Assembly (NCBI RefSeq): GCF_001187505.1
Contig: NZ_CP012150.1
Span: 1 to 64,000 of the forward strand
DNA length: 64,000 nucleotides
Direction: 5' to 3'
Origin: Mycolicibacterium goodii
Lineage (GTDB): Bacteria > Actinomycetota > Actinomycetes > Mycobacteriales > Mycobacteriaceae
The position numbers were made by a program, and so were the translations under genes. How positions within the stretch are numbered: position 1 is the first letter of the stretch; every line of letters starts with the position of its first letter. The notes below the pieces were generated by a model, which was given only the letters and a program-made list of their open reading frames with translations, was not told the origin of the DNA and made no database searches. Of the stretch, positions 36,574-44,961 are shown in pieces.

Positions 36574-36852
36574 TCACTTCTTGGGCAGGAACGGGAAGAG
36601 GTCGACGCCGGTGTGGTGGATGATCGTGCCGCGCGTGATCCACAGGATCGCGACGACGATCACCGCACCGACGAACACGAACAGGGCCAGGCCGAGGAAC
36701 TTCAGGACCGGGTTGCGCGCCGCGGCGGTGCCATCGGTGTCGGCTTCTGGCCCGGCGAACGCCAGCAGCCCGGTGGCGAACAGAGCGGGCAGGCCGGCGC
36801 CGAGTATCAACCCGACCACCAGAACCTTGAAGATTGATTCCAGATAGATCAT
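36574..36852 (-). CDS. Small membrane protein (Rv0544c-like)
   Basis: The 92-residue protein has two membrane spans (FKVLVVGLILGAGLPALF, and FLGLALFVFVGAVIVVAILW) joined by a short acidic loop. It lies between pitA and the DUF3349 gene with gaps of 33 and 10 bases, so it may be an accessory of the transporter. Function unknown. Confidence 0.85.
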   Translation of the reverse strand: MIYLESIFKVLVVGLILGAGLPALFATGLLAFAGPEADTDGTAAARNPVLKFLGLALFVFVGAVIVVAILWITRGTIIHHTGVDLFPFLPKK

Positions 36853-36885
36853 CGGTGTTCCTTCACTCGCGGGTCGGGGTCATGG

Positions 36886-38136
36886 TCAGACGCCCGCGGT
36901 GGCGCGGGTGTCGGCCTTGGCGGCCTCGCGCACCTCGACAGGCACGACCGAGTTGGTGGACTCGTCCCAATCGGCGTTGACGTTGCTGTGGTCCACCTTC
37001 TGCTGCTGCGCGCGCCACCACATGTAGAAGGACAGCCCGACGAGCACCAGGAAGATCAGGCCGTCACCGGCCAGCGACGAGCCGGTCAGCGTCTCGACAC
37101 CATGGGACAGCCAGAACGCGAGGGCGCCGACGATGCCCGCGGCGGGCAGGGTCACCAGCCAGGCCACCGCCATGCGTCCGGCCACGGCCCAGCGCACCTC
37201 GGCACCGGGCTTGCCGACGCCGCTGCCCAGGATCGAACCGGTGGCGACGTGGGTGGTGGACAACGCCATACCGGCGGCGCTGGAGCTCAGGATGATCGCG
37301 GCCGAAGACGCTTCCGCGGCCAGGCCCTGCGGTGACTCGATCTCGACGAGGCCCTTGCCCAACGTGCGGATGACGCGCCAGCCGCCGAGGTAGGTGCCCA
37401 GGCCGATGGCCAGCGCGCAGGAGGCGATGATCCAGAACGGCAGGCCGTTCTCCTTGACGTCGCCGGAGAGGTGGCCGGTGGTGATCAGCGCGAGCGCGAT
37501 GACGCCCATGGTCTTCTGCGCGTCGTTGGTGCCGTGCGACAGCGCGACAAGCGACGCCGTCGCGATCTGGCCCCAGCGGAAGCCTTTTTCGCGGCGCTTC
37601 TGGGCGACGTTGCGGGTGATGCGGTAGACCAGCCACGTGCCGCAGGCGGCGACCAGGCACGCGATGACCGGGGCGGCGACCGCGGGGATCAGCACCTTCT
37701 GGGTGACGCCGGCCCAGTTGACACCGGCGAGGCCGATCGCGGCCAGACCGGCGCCGATCAGCCCGCCGAACAGGGCGTGCGAGGAACTCGACGGGATGCC
37801 GAACAGCCACGTCAGCAGATTCCACAGGATGCCGCCGATGAGGCCGGCGAAGATGATCGTCAGCCCCGTCGAGGCGTCGATCGAGCCGACGAGCGCGCCG
37901 GACTTCGAGTCCTGGATCTTGAGCACCGAACTGGTGACGGTGACCGCGACCTCCACCGAGAGGAACGCGCCGACCAGGTTGAGTACACCGGCCAGCAGCA
38001 CCGCGGTCTTGGGCTTGAGCGCACGGGTTGCGATCGAGGTGGCCATCGCATTGCCGGTGTCGTGGAAGCCGTTGGTGAAGTCGAAAGCGAGTGCGGTTGC
38101 TATCAGCAGCACCAACACGACAAGCTCTGCGCTCAT
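36886..38136 (-). CDS. pitA: Low-affinity inorganic phosphate transporter
   Basis: The 416-residue membrane protein is a PiT-family phosphate (metal-phosphate):H+ symporter. The duplicated family signature is seen as DFTNGFHDTGNAMAT near the N-terminus and SHGTNDAQKTMGVIAL in the centre. About ten spans. It leads a three-gene minus-strand unit ending at the strong terminator. A PHO-box-like repeat lies 96 bases upstream. Confidence 0.95.
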   Translation of the reverse strand: MSAELVVLVLLIATALAFDFTNGFHDTGNAMATSIATRALKPKTAVLLAGVLNLVGAFLSVEVAVTVTSSVLKIQDSKSGALVGSIDASTGLTIIFAGLIGGILWNLLTWLFGIPSSSSHALFGGLIGAGLAAIGLAGVNWAGVTQKVLIPAVAAPVIACLVAACGTWLVYRITRNVAQKRREKGFRWGQIATASLVALSHGTNDAQKTMGVIALALITTGHLSGDVKENGLPFWIIASCALAIGLGTYLGGWRVIRTLGKGLVEIESPQGLAAEASSAAIILSSSAAGMALSTTHVATGSILGSGVGKPGAEVRWAVAGRMAVAWLVTLPAAGIVGALAFWLSHGVETLTGSSLAGDGLIFLVLVGLSFYMWWRAQQQKVDHSNVNADWDESTNSVVPVEVREAAKADTRATAGV

Positions 38137-38231
38137 GCCGCCAATTCTGCTGGATCGCCGACGAATTTGACCAGCGACAAGCCGTGCTAAACGCCACCTC
38201 TGACCTGCGAGTTTCCCGAACTGGCGGTAGT

Positions 38232-38253
38232 GTTCACCGACTGTTCATCTGCT
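38232..38253 (+). promoter_or_regulatory. PHO-box-like tandem repeat between pitA and DUF3349
   Basis: Two 11-base direct units, GTTCACCGACT (38232-38242) and GTTCATCTGCT (38243-38253), match the actinobacterial PHO-box format (GTTCAcc with 11-base period) used by PhoP/RegX3-type regulators. It lies between the divergent pitA and DUF3349-menE units, so phosphate control of one or both is likely. Confidence 0.55.
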
Positions 38254-38428
38254 CGCCGTGATGTGTTTGCCCAGCTCGGGCGCACCTGCCGCCGAACACC
38301 GGGATTTCGCTGTGAGCGCGGTCACCGCCTCCGCCCGCACGGATGTGGAATCCTCGTTGGACAAAGCTGAATTTCGGTGGACTCAAAGCCGCCGACCGCT
38401 CACTCGGTGCCGCCTTCAGGAGTACGCA

Positions 38429-38776
38429 GTGAACGCATTTCTCGCCAGGATCGCGGCCTGGCTCAACGCCGGGTACCCCGAGGGGGTGCCCGGACCCGAC
38501 CGGGTGCCGCTGCTGGCGTTGCTGACCCGCCGGCTCACCAACGACGAGATCAGGGCCATCGCCGAAGATCTCGAACAACGTGCACACTTCGACCACATCG
38601 ACATCGGCGTGCTCATCACCGAGATGACCAACGAGATGCCACGCGAAGAGGACATCGAACGCGTGCGCCGCCATCTCGCGCTGCAGGGCTGGCCGCTGGA
38701 CGATCCGCGCGACGACGAGGACGCCGGGCCCACCGGTGACCCGAGATCCGACGGTGACCCGGGAGGCCCGCAATAA
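38429..38776 (+). CDS. DUF3349 protein, second copy
   Basis: The 115-residue protein shares WLNAGYPEGVPGPDRVPLL and LTNDEIRAIAEDL with the family, and ends in a disordered acidic/glycine tail. GTG 38429 is chosen because AGGAG lies six bases upstream; the longer frame from 38258 lacks such a site. Its TAA overlaps the presumed menE start codon (see menE). Function unknown. Confidence 0.85.
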   Translation: MNAFLARIAAWLNAGYPEGVPGPDRVPLLALLTRRLTNDEIRAIAEDLEQRAHFDHIDIGVLITEMTNEMPREEDIERVRRHLALQGWPLDDPRDDEDAGPTGDPRSDGDPGGPQ

Positions 38777-39912
38777 CCGTCCTACGCCCCGTCGCGGTCG
38801 ACACCTCGGCCGCGGGACTCCTGTCCGTCCTCGACGAACTGCTGGCCGGTGGCGGGTCGGCGATTCTGCCGGTGCCCGCCGCAGACGAACGCCAGACCGA
38901 ATTGCTGACAACGGCTTTGCGGGCCGGTGAGCCCATCGACGACGACGTCGCCGTCGTGATCTCGACATCGGGAACCACCGGGGTGCCCAAGGGTGCGCTG
39001 CTGACCCGCAGCGCCCTCGTCGCGAGCGCAGAGGCCACCTACGAGCGTCTCGGCGGCGCGGGCCGGTGGCTCCTGGCGCTACCCGCCCACCACATCGCCG
39101 GATTGCAGGTGCTGGTGCGCAGCACCGTCGCGGGCACCACTCCCGTGACGCTTCCCGCGGCGTTCTCCCCCGACGAATTACCCTCGGCCGTGGCCCAATT
39201 GGGCCCGGGCCGCAAATACGCGTCGATGGTCGCGATCCAACTGGACAAGGCGCTGCGCGATCCGGCGGCGACCGCCGCACTCGCCGAACTCGACGCCATC
39301 CTCATCGGTGGCGGACCGATGCCCCCCGGGATGGCCGAACGCGCCGCGGCCGGTGGCGTCCGGGTGGTCCGCACCTACGGCATGAGCGAGACCGCCGGTG
39401 GCTGCGTGTACGACGGGGTGCCGTTGACCGGGGTGTCGGTGCGCATCGAGAATTCCCGGATCCTGCTCGGCGGCGCGACAGTCGCCAAGGGATACCGCAA
39501 TCCGGTCGACCCCGACCCGTTCGCCGAGCCGGGCTGGTTCCGCACCGACGACCTTGGCGTCATGGCCGATTCGGGTGTCCTGCGGGTGCTGGGACGCGTC
39601 GACGACGCCGTGAGCACCGGTGGCCTGACCGTGCTCCCCCAACTCGTCGAGGCCGCGCTGGTGACCCATCCCGCGATCGCCGAGGCCGCCGTGTTCGGTG
39701 TGGCCGACGAACGACTGGGGCAGCGCGTGGTGGCGGCCGTGGTACTGACCACCGGATCGCACCCACCCGAACTCGCCGAACTGCGGGCACATGTCGCGCA
39801 GACCCTCGACGCCACGGCCGCGCCACGCGAACTGCACGTCGTCGACGCACTGCCGCGCCACGGCATCGGCAAACTGGACCGACGCGCGCTGATCGCCCGG
39901 TTCGGTGGTTGA
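38773..39912 (+). CDS. menE: o-Succinylbenzoate-CoA ligase, apparent ATA start
   Basis: The adenylate-forming enzyme activates o-succinylbenzoate to its CoA ester for MenB. STSGTTGVPKGALLTR is the AMP-binding P-loop, RTYGMSETAGGCVYDG the A5 region, and GIGKLDRRAL the C-terminal lysine motif. The reading frame is open back to TGA at 38755, with mycobacterial-like N-terminal sequence (TVLRPVAVDTSAAG). No ATG, GTG or TTG occurs before GTG 38872, which would remove 33 residues. At 38773-38775 lies ATA, with GGGAGG six bases upstream and overlap with the previous stop (CAATAACC), where a coupled CAATGACC would be normal. I infer ATA is used, giving 379 residues; GTG 38872 is the fallback (346 residues). 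Confidence 0.9.
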   Translation: MTVLRPVAVDTSAAGLLSVLDELLAGGGSAILPVPAADERQTELLTTALRAGEPIDDDVAVVISTSGTTGVPKGALLTRSALVASAEATYERLGGAGRWLLALPAHHIAGLQVLVRSTVAGTTPVTLPAAFSPDELPSAVAQLGPGRKYASMVAIQLDKALRDPAATAALAELDAILIGGGPMPPGMAERAAAGGVRVVRTYGMSETAGGCVYDGVPLTGVSVRIENSRILLGGATVAKGYRNPVDPDPFAEPGWFRTDDLGVMADSGVLRVLGRVDDAVSTGGLTVLPQLVEAALVTHPAIAEAAVFGVADERLGQRVVAAVVLTTGSHPPELAELRAHVAQTLDATAAPRELHVVDALPRHGIGKLDRRALIARFGG

Positions 39913-39951
39913 CCGCTTTTTCGGTTGCGCGCAGCAGGCATGATGTAACAC

Positions 39952-40566
39952 ATGCGCCAAGAGGTCACCTCGGTCGAACAACTGCGTGCCATCGTCGGAC
40001 ATCCCAACAAATACGTCGCCAACAAGGTCACCACACGGCTCTCCCCGGTACAGCAGGACTGGCTGGCGGCCTCGCCGCTGTGTTTCGTCGCCACCGCCGA
40101 TGCCGAGGGACGCGTCGACGTCTCCCCCAAAGGTGACCCGCCCGGATTCACCCACGTCGTCGACGACACCACCATCGCCATTCCCGAGCGCCCCGGCAAC
40201 AAACGCGTCGACGGTTATCTCAACGTTCTGCAGCGGCCGTACGTCGGCACGGTGTTCCTGATTCCCGGACGCGGTGACACGTTGCGCATCAACGGCACGG
40301 CCCGAATCCTCTCCGACGCCGACTATTTCGACGAAATGGTGGTCAACGGCAAACGGCCGATCCTGGCGTTGGAGATCAGCGTCGAAGAAGTTTTCTTCCA
40401 CTGTGCCAAGGCTTTCCTGCGCTCGGATACGTGGAAACCGGAAACGTGGAATCCCACGGCCGTGCCGTCGGTCGCGCAACTGGCCAAGGCGTTCAAGCCG
40501 GATATGAGCGACAAGGAACTCAACGACTACTACGCCGAGGACAATCTCCGCAAGATTCTCTATTAA
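39952..40566 (+). CDS. Pyridoxamine 5'-phosphate oxidase-family protein
   Basis: The 204-residue split-barrel protein has SPLCFVATADAEGRVDVSPKGD, IAIPERPGNKRVDGYLN and GTARILSDAD, typical of the PPOX-like flavin or F420 binding proteins (I recall a family named after M. smegmatis MSMEG_1061). Likely a flavin-dependent oxidoreductase of unknown substrate. It lies 39 bases after menE, so it may be co-transcribed. Confidence 0.85.
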   Translation: MRQEVTSVEQLRAIVGHPNKYVANKVTTRLSPVQQDWLAASPLCFVATADAEGRVDVSPKGDPPGFTHVVDDTTIAIPERPGNKRVDGYLNVLQRPYVGTVFLIPGRGDTLRINGTARILSDADYFDEMVVNGKRPILALEISVEEVFFHCAKAFLRSDTWKPETWNPTAVPSVAQLAKAFKPDMSDKELNDYYAEDNLRKILY

Positions 40567-40708
40567 CGAATCCTCCGCGGGCGAAAATTTGCGCCCACGA
40601 TGTTCGATCAATCCTGGCGTGTCGGCAGATCCGCATGCTTTCACCACGTACTTTCATGACACGGTAGGCTTCGCAACAAAAACATTCACCGACATCGGAG
40701 GAAGCTGC

Positions 40709-41116
40709 GTGGGAAAAATTGTGACGATCGACTACATCGATGATCTCGACGGCGTGCCGATCGATGAGAAAGATGTTGACACGGTCGAGTTTTCGTATCG
40801 CGGCGAGGACTACACACTTGTCCTGACCACCAAGAACGGCGCCCAGTTCAACAAAGACATCGCCCGCTACATCAAGGCCGCGAAGAAAGCCAAGGCCGAC
40901 GAGGGCCGCCCGGCACGCAGGCCGGTGCGCACCAGGAAAGCCGCCGAGGCCAAGGCGACCCCGAAACGCAAGGTGTCCGCGCGCAGGGCCCGAAAGGTTT
41001 CCGGGCCCGAGCGCAACCAGGCGATTCGCGAGTGGGCTCGGGCCAACGGCCACAACGTTTCCGAGCGTGGCCGGATCTCCACCGAAATCATCGCCGCTTA
41101 CGAAGCGGCAAATTGA
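40709..41116 (+). CDS. lsr2: Lsr2-family nucleoid protein
   Basis: The 135-residue protein has the Lsr2 N-terminal dimerisation domain (VTIDYIDDLDG, VEFSYRGEDYTL) and a C-terminal DNA-binding helix pair with the AT-hook-like RGR (HNVSERGRISTEIIAAY). The linker (residues about 60-100) is longer and more basic than in the usual 112-residue Lsr2, so it is probably a paralogue. GTG 40709 follows GGAGGAAGC; the 40 codons upstream are not needed. Lsr2 silences AT-rich foreign DNA, which is notable beside an AT-richer island. Confidence 0.92.
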   Translation: MGKIVTIDYIDDLDGVPIDEKDVDTVEFSYRGEDYTLVLTTKNGAQFNKDIARYIKAAKKAKADEGRPARRPVRTRKAAEAKATPKRKVSARRARKVSGPERNQAIREWARANGHNVSERGRISTEIIAAYEAAN

Positions 41117-41137
41117 TCGGCGGGAAGGCGAGATCCG

Positions 41138-41974
41138 TCAGACCGACGGAGCTTTGACCAGGATCGCGCGGGTGTAGAGCAGCCCGAAGCCGCGGCGCTG
41201 CACATTGTGCTGTGACATCGATCCCGGTGCGGTCGTCACGACCGCCAGATCACAGCCCTGCGCCGCGGCGTCGGCGAGCCTGGCCCGCAACAACGCGGCC
41301 TGCACACCGCGGCGCCGGTACGCCGGTGCCGTCGCCGCACCCGTCAACTGCGCGACCCCGTCGGTGAACCGCACGCTGCCACCGCCGGCGACCGCGCCCT
41401 CGCACAACGCGATATAGGGTGTCGCTCCGGCCTTTTCGAAATCACGCTCGGCCCGCTCGACGACATCTCGGGGAAATTCCTCGTGGCTGGGCACACCTTC
41501 GGCGTCGGGATGCGCGAAACCGTCGACCACGACGTCGACCCATGCGGTGAGATCCTGCGCGCGGTGCACCTCGACACCGGCGGGCAGATCCGCCGGCTCG
41601 TCGCCGACGACCGGACGGCCGAGAACATTTTCGAATCCGGCCAACCGGTAGCCGCGGCCGGTCAGCAGGGTCGCGATCTCGGGGTCGGCGAGGTTGGACA
41701 GTTCCACCTGTGTCGCCGAGCCACGCGCGGCCAGGGCGCGCTCCACCTCGCCGAGCACCGACTCGTCGGGCACACCGCTGAAACCGAGACCAACCACCTT
41801 GTTCATCGGCGATCCCGGTTCGACGAAACACGCGAAGCCACCGGCAATCGGCAGGACCAGGCCCTCCACGCCGCGACCGCGCGAGGCCTCCGTGGCCGCG
41901 GTGATCAGTTGCGCCTCGGCCCGTTCGATACGCCCGGCCAACTCGATACCGCAGAACAGTTGCTGGTCAACCAC
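41138..41974 (-). CDS. GNAT-family N-acetyltransferase
   Basis: The 278-residue protein has a C-terminal GNAT domain with the acetyl-CoA loop APAYRRRGVQAALLRARLADA and the following CDLAVVTTAPGSMSQ. The N-terminal half is a degenerate second copy (double GNAT arrangement). GTG 41974 (VVDQQLF) is chosen; GTG 41998 is possible. Substrate unknown. It is divergent from the membrane protein at 42050. Confidence 0.8.
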   Translation of the reverse strand: MVDQQLFCGIELAGRIERAEAQLITAATEASRGRGVEGLVLPIAGGFACFVEPGSPMNKVVGLGFSGVPDESVLGEVERALAARGSATQVELSNLADPEIATLLTGRGYRLAGFENVLGRPVVGDEPADLPAGVEVHRAQDLTAWVDVVVDGFAHPDAEGVPSHEEFPRDVVERAERDFEKAGATPYIALCEGAVAGGGSVRFTDGVAQLTGAATAPAYRRRGVQAALLRARLADAAAQGCDLAVVTTAPGSMSQHNVQRRGFGLLYTRAILVKAPSV

Positions 41975-42037
41975 GTCCGGTATTGTGCCCGACCGCACCG
42001 TCAGCGAAACGTCACACCTGGCGTCCTGGCGTGCCAA

Positions 42038-42043
42038 TAGGCT
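42038..42043 (+). promoter_or_regulatory. -10 element of leaderless transcript
   Basis: TAGGCT ends seven bases before ATG 42050, which would make the A of that ATG the first base of the message. It favours ATG 42050 over GTG 42044, which could not be translated from this transcript. Confidence 0.5.
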
Positions 42044-42049
42044 GTGCAC

Positions 42050-43414
42050 ATGCGGATCGGGCGAGGCGAAGCGGTGGCCGTGACCCTCGCGATCCTGCTG
42101 GTGACCGCGGCGTTCGTGGTACCCCACCTCGACCTCGGCATCGTCACGCCGCTGATCAACAGCACCCCGGCACAGATCTACAGCTTCGCCGACACCGCAC
42201 CGATTTTCGGGTGGTGGAGGGCCCATGTCGGGTGGGGCACCATACCGGCGATCCTGATCGGCGCGGCCGCGGTGTGGTGGGGCCCCGGCCTGGCGCGACG
42301 TCTGCCGTGGCGGGCGCTGCCGATCGTCGCGTGGGTGACCTCCGGGTTGTGGGCCTTCTCGCTGGCCATGATCGACGGATGGCAACGCGGGTTCGCCGGG
42401 CGGCTGACCGCACGCCACGAATATCTGCGCCAGGTGCCGTCGATCACCGACATCCCCGAGGCGCTGCGCACCTTCTCCGACAGAATCCTGGACTACCAGC
42501 CGGATTCGTGGATCACCCACGTGTCGGGCCACCCGCCCGGTGCGCTGCTGACGTTCGTGTGGCTGGACCGCATCGGACTCGGCGGCGGCGCCTGGGCCGG
42601 ATTGCTGTGCCTGCTGGTCGGTTCCAGCGCGGCCGCCGCCATCGTCGTCGCGGTGCGCGCGGTGTCGGGCGAGGCCACCGCCCGCATGGCCGCCCCGTTC
42701 GTGGCGGTGGCACCGACCGCGATCTGGATCGCGGTGTCCGCCGACGGATACTTCGCCGGGGTCGCGGCCTGGGGCCTGGCGCTGCTGGCGCTGGCGGTCC
42801 GAGACAGTGTCCACCGGCCCCGTATGGCCAGGTTCTCCGCTGTGGGTGCCGGTCTGCTGCTGGGCTGGGGGCTTTTCCTCAATTACGGTCTGGCGCTGGC
42901 CGCGCTGATCGCGTTGGCGGTGCTGATCACCGCGACGGACTGGCGGGCGACGCTGCGCGTGGCGGTCCCCGCAGCCATCGCGGTGCTGGCCGTGGTGGCG
43001 GTGTTCATCCTCGCCGGGTTCTGGTGGTTCGACGGTTACACCCTGGTGCAGGAACGCTATTGGCAGGGCATCGCCGCCAACCGGCCGTTCCAGTACTGGT
43101 CGTGGGCGAATCTCGCGTCGGTGGTGTGTGCGATCGGCCTTGGCAGCGTCGCGGGGATCAGTCGGGTGTTCGACATCGGGGCGACCCGGCGCAACCCCGG
43201 GCTGCCGATGTTGGTGATCGGCGCGCTGCTGGCCATCACGTTCGCGGACCTGAGCATGCTGAGCAAAGCCGAGACCGAACGCATCTGGCTGCCGTTCACG
43301 GTGTGGCTGACCGCCGCGGGTGCGCTGCTGCCGCCGCGGTCACACCGGTGGTGGCTGGGACTCAACGTCGTCGGCGCGCTCGTCCTCAACCACGTGATCC
43401 TGACCAACTGGTAG
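42050..43414 (+). CDS. Polytopic membrane protein, GT-C glycosyltransferase-like (Rv0541c-like)
   Basis: The 454-residue protein has about 10-12 spans. A large first extracytoplasmic loop ends in WITHVSGHPPGALLTFVWLDR; the HPPG motif and topology recall polyprenol-phosphate-sugar GT-C transferases (GT39/GT87). I infer a role in envelope glycosylation, but no catalytic acid is certain. Its 3' end overlaps the convergent gene at 43340-43825 by 75 bases. Confidence 0.8.
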   Translation: MRIGRGEAVAVTLAILLVTAAFVVPHLDLGIVTPLINSTPAQIYSFADTAPIFGWWRAHVGWGTIPAILIGAAAVWWGPGLARRLPWRALPIVAWVTSGLWAFSLAMIDGWQRGFAGRLTARHEYLRQVPSITDIPEALRTFSDRILDYQPDSWITHVSGHPPGALLTFVWLDRIGLGGGAWAGLLCLLVGSSAAAAIVVAVRAVSGEATARMAAPFVAVAPTAIWIAVSADGYFAGVAAWGLALLALAVRDSVHRPRMARFSAVGAGLLLGWGLFLNYGLALAALIALAVLITATDWRATLRVAVPAAIAVLAVVAVFILAGFWWFDGYTLVQERYWQGIAANRPFQYWSWANLASVVCAIGLGSVAGISRVFDIGATRRNPGLPMLVIGALLAITFADLSMLSKAETERIWLPFTVWLTAAGALLPPRSHRWWLGLNVVGALVLNHVILTNW

Positions 43415-43825
43415 CCGCCGCCGCGTGCTCCGGGCCGTCAACGCCCGCAACGAGACATACACCGGCACGCACAGCCACACCACGGCCAGCGACCACCACA
43501 GCCCGCGCACATAATCGCGGTCGAGCACCGTCGGATTGTCCGGGCGCAATCCGGGCTTGCCGTACACCGGTATCGCGAGCAACACCAGGACCACGCTGCA
43601 CAGGGCCGCGAGTGCCACCGGGGACTGCCAGCGCGCCGGGAGCAGACGACGAGTGCCCCACCCCAGCGCCGCGCAGGCCGGTGCGAACACCAGATCGTGC
43701 ACGACCACCGCGACCAGTGCCCACACCACGATCCGGATCAGGATCACCGGCGGGTTCTCCCACAGCAGCACCGCGCCGTAACCACCGATCACGACACCGA
43801 GGACCGCGAGCACGATGCGGGTCAC
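43340..43825 (-). CDS. Small membrane protein downstream of the molybdoenzyme
   Basis: The 161-residue protein has four likely spans (VLAVLGVVIGGYGAVLLW, IVVWALVAVVVHDLVF, PVALAALCSVVLVLLAIPV, GLWWSLAVVWLCVPVYV) and a basic/acidic C-terminal tail. The GTG start at 43825 overlaps the molybdoenzyme stop (GTGA). It may be a membrane partner of that enzyme. Family not recognised. The tail overlaps the opposite-strand gene. Confidence 0.7.
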   Translation of the reverse strand: MTRIVLAVLGVVIGGYGAVLLWENPPVILIRIVVWALVAVVVHDLVFAPACAALGWGTRRLLPARWQSPVALAALCSVVLVLLAIPVYGKPGLRPDNPTVLDRDYVRGLWWSLAVVWLCVPVYVSLRALTARSTRRRLPVGQDHVVEDERADDVESQPPPV

Positions 43826-44961
43826 GGCACCACCTCGATGCGCGACAGCCACTTCGTCTGCAGCACCCCAGGGCGGGTCGGCGCGATCAGCCGGCACGGA
43901 TAGCCGTGGTCGAGGTCGAGGATTTCCCCGTTGAGCCGCAACGCGATCAGGGTCTTCGCGTCGCGTGCGTGCCGGGCGGGCAGGGTGGTGCGGGAATACG
44001 GGCCCGGCGGTTCCAGCGAGATCATCCGCACGTCGGCATCCGGCGGGCCGCCGACGGCCGCGACGAGATCGGCCAGCACCACCCCGGTCCACTCGGCGTC
44101 GACGCTCCATCCCTCGACACACGCGACGGGCAACCGGTGCGTGGTCTGCGGCATGGCCCGCAGTTCGTCGAGGCTGAACGCGCGACTGGTCGCGCCGTGC
44201 GTCACCGTCAAGCGGTACTGCGGCGAGCGCGCGGTGCGCACCACGCCGGCCGCGATCGCCGACCGGTTCACCGGAACCCCTTGCGGCCCCTCGCCGGAGC
44301 GCGGCGCGAGCACCGACACCCGCCGCAACAACGGCACCGTCTGACCGGCGGTGGCGACCGTCGCGACCGCAACCGCGAGCCACGTGCCGCGCAGCACCGT
44401 GCGACGGCTCAGCCCCTCGCGCCCGACACCGGGCAGGCCGCCGGGCAGCTCCTCCAGCGGTTCACCGAGGGCCTGCCGGATGACCGGCAGTTTGACCGCG
44501 ATGTGCACCAGCACCGCGCCCGCAGCCACATACGACATCGCGTAATGCGATGTGGTGAAAAAGAATTTGAACGCATACCACTGGGCGATGTTCATGATCC
44601 CGGTGGACAGCTGGAACAGCATGGCGCCGACGAGCACCAGGATCGAGGCGCGTTCCAGCTGGCGGACCGGCCCGCCGATCACGGGACGCTCGAAAAGCTT
44701 GGGCCACACCGACCACAGCTTGACCACGATCAGCGGGATGGCGGCGACACCGGAGATGACGTGCAGACCCTGCGTGACCCGGTAGAGCCACACCGGACGC
44801 GTCGGCCAGAAGAACCACGGTTGCGGATGCTGGATGAAGTGGCTGATCAGTCCGGTCACGAAACACACCGCGACCGCGATGCCAAGGGCCAGACCGACCC
44901 TCGCGGTGACCGCGGTGCCCCGCAACCGGGCGGCCCTGGTGACCCCGGCGGGCGCGGTCAC
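43822..44961 (-). CDS. Membrane-anchored sulfite-oxidase-family molybdopterin oxidoreductase
   Basis: The 379-residue protein joins an N-terminal membrane part (four to five spans with histidines such as ISHFIQHPQPWFF and GLHVISGV, like a cytochrome b subunit) to a molybdopterin domain of the YedY/sulfite-oxidase family. The molybdenum-ligand cysteine fits PVACVEGWSVDAEW near residue 280, and GYPCRLIAP near the end is also conserved. RRTVLRG around residue 187 resembles a twin-arginine motif placed between the two parts, so the second half is probably outside the membrane. Electron donor unknown. GTG start overlaps the methyltransferase stop. Confidence 0.85.
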   Translation of the reverse strand: MTAPAGVTRAARLRGTAVTARVGLALGIAVAVCFVTGLISHFIQHPQPWFFWPTRPVWLYRVTQGLHVISGVAAIPLIVVKLWSVWPKLFERPVIGGPVRQLERASILVLVGAMLFQLSTGIMNIAQWYAFKFFFTTSHYAMSYVAAGAVLVHIAVKLPVIRQALGEPLEELPGGLPGVGREGLSRRTVLRGTWLAVAVATVATAGQTVPLLRRVSVLAPRSGEGPQGVPVNRSAIAAGVVRTARSPQYRLTVTHGATSRAFSLDELRAMPQTTHRLPVACVEGWSVDAEWTGVVLADLVAAVGGPPDADVRMISLEPPGPYSRTTLPARHARDAKTLIALRLNGEILDLDHGYPCRLIAPTRPGVLQTKWLSRIEVVP

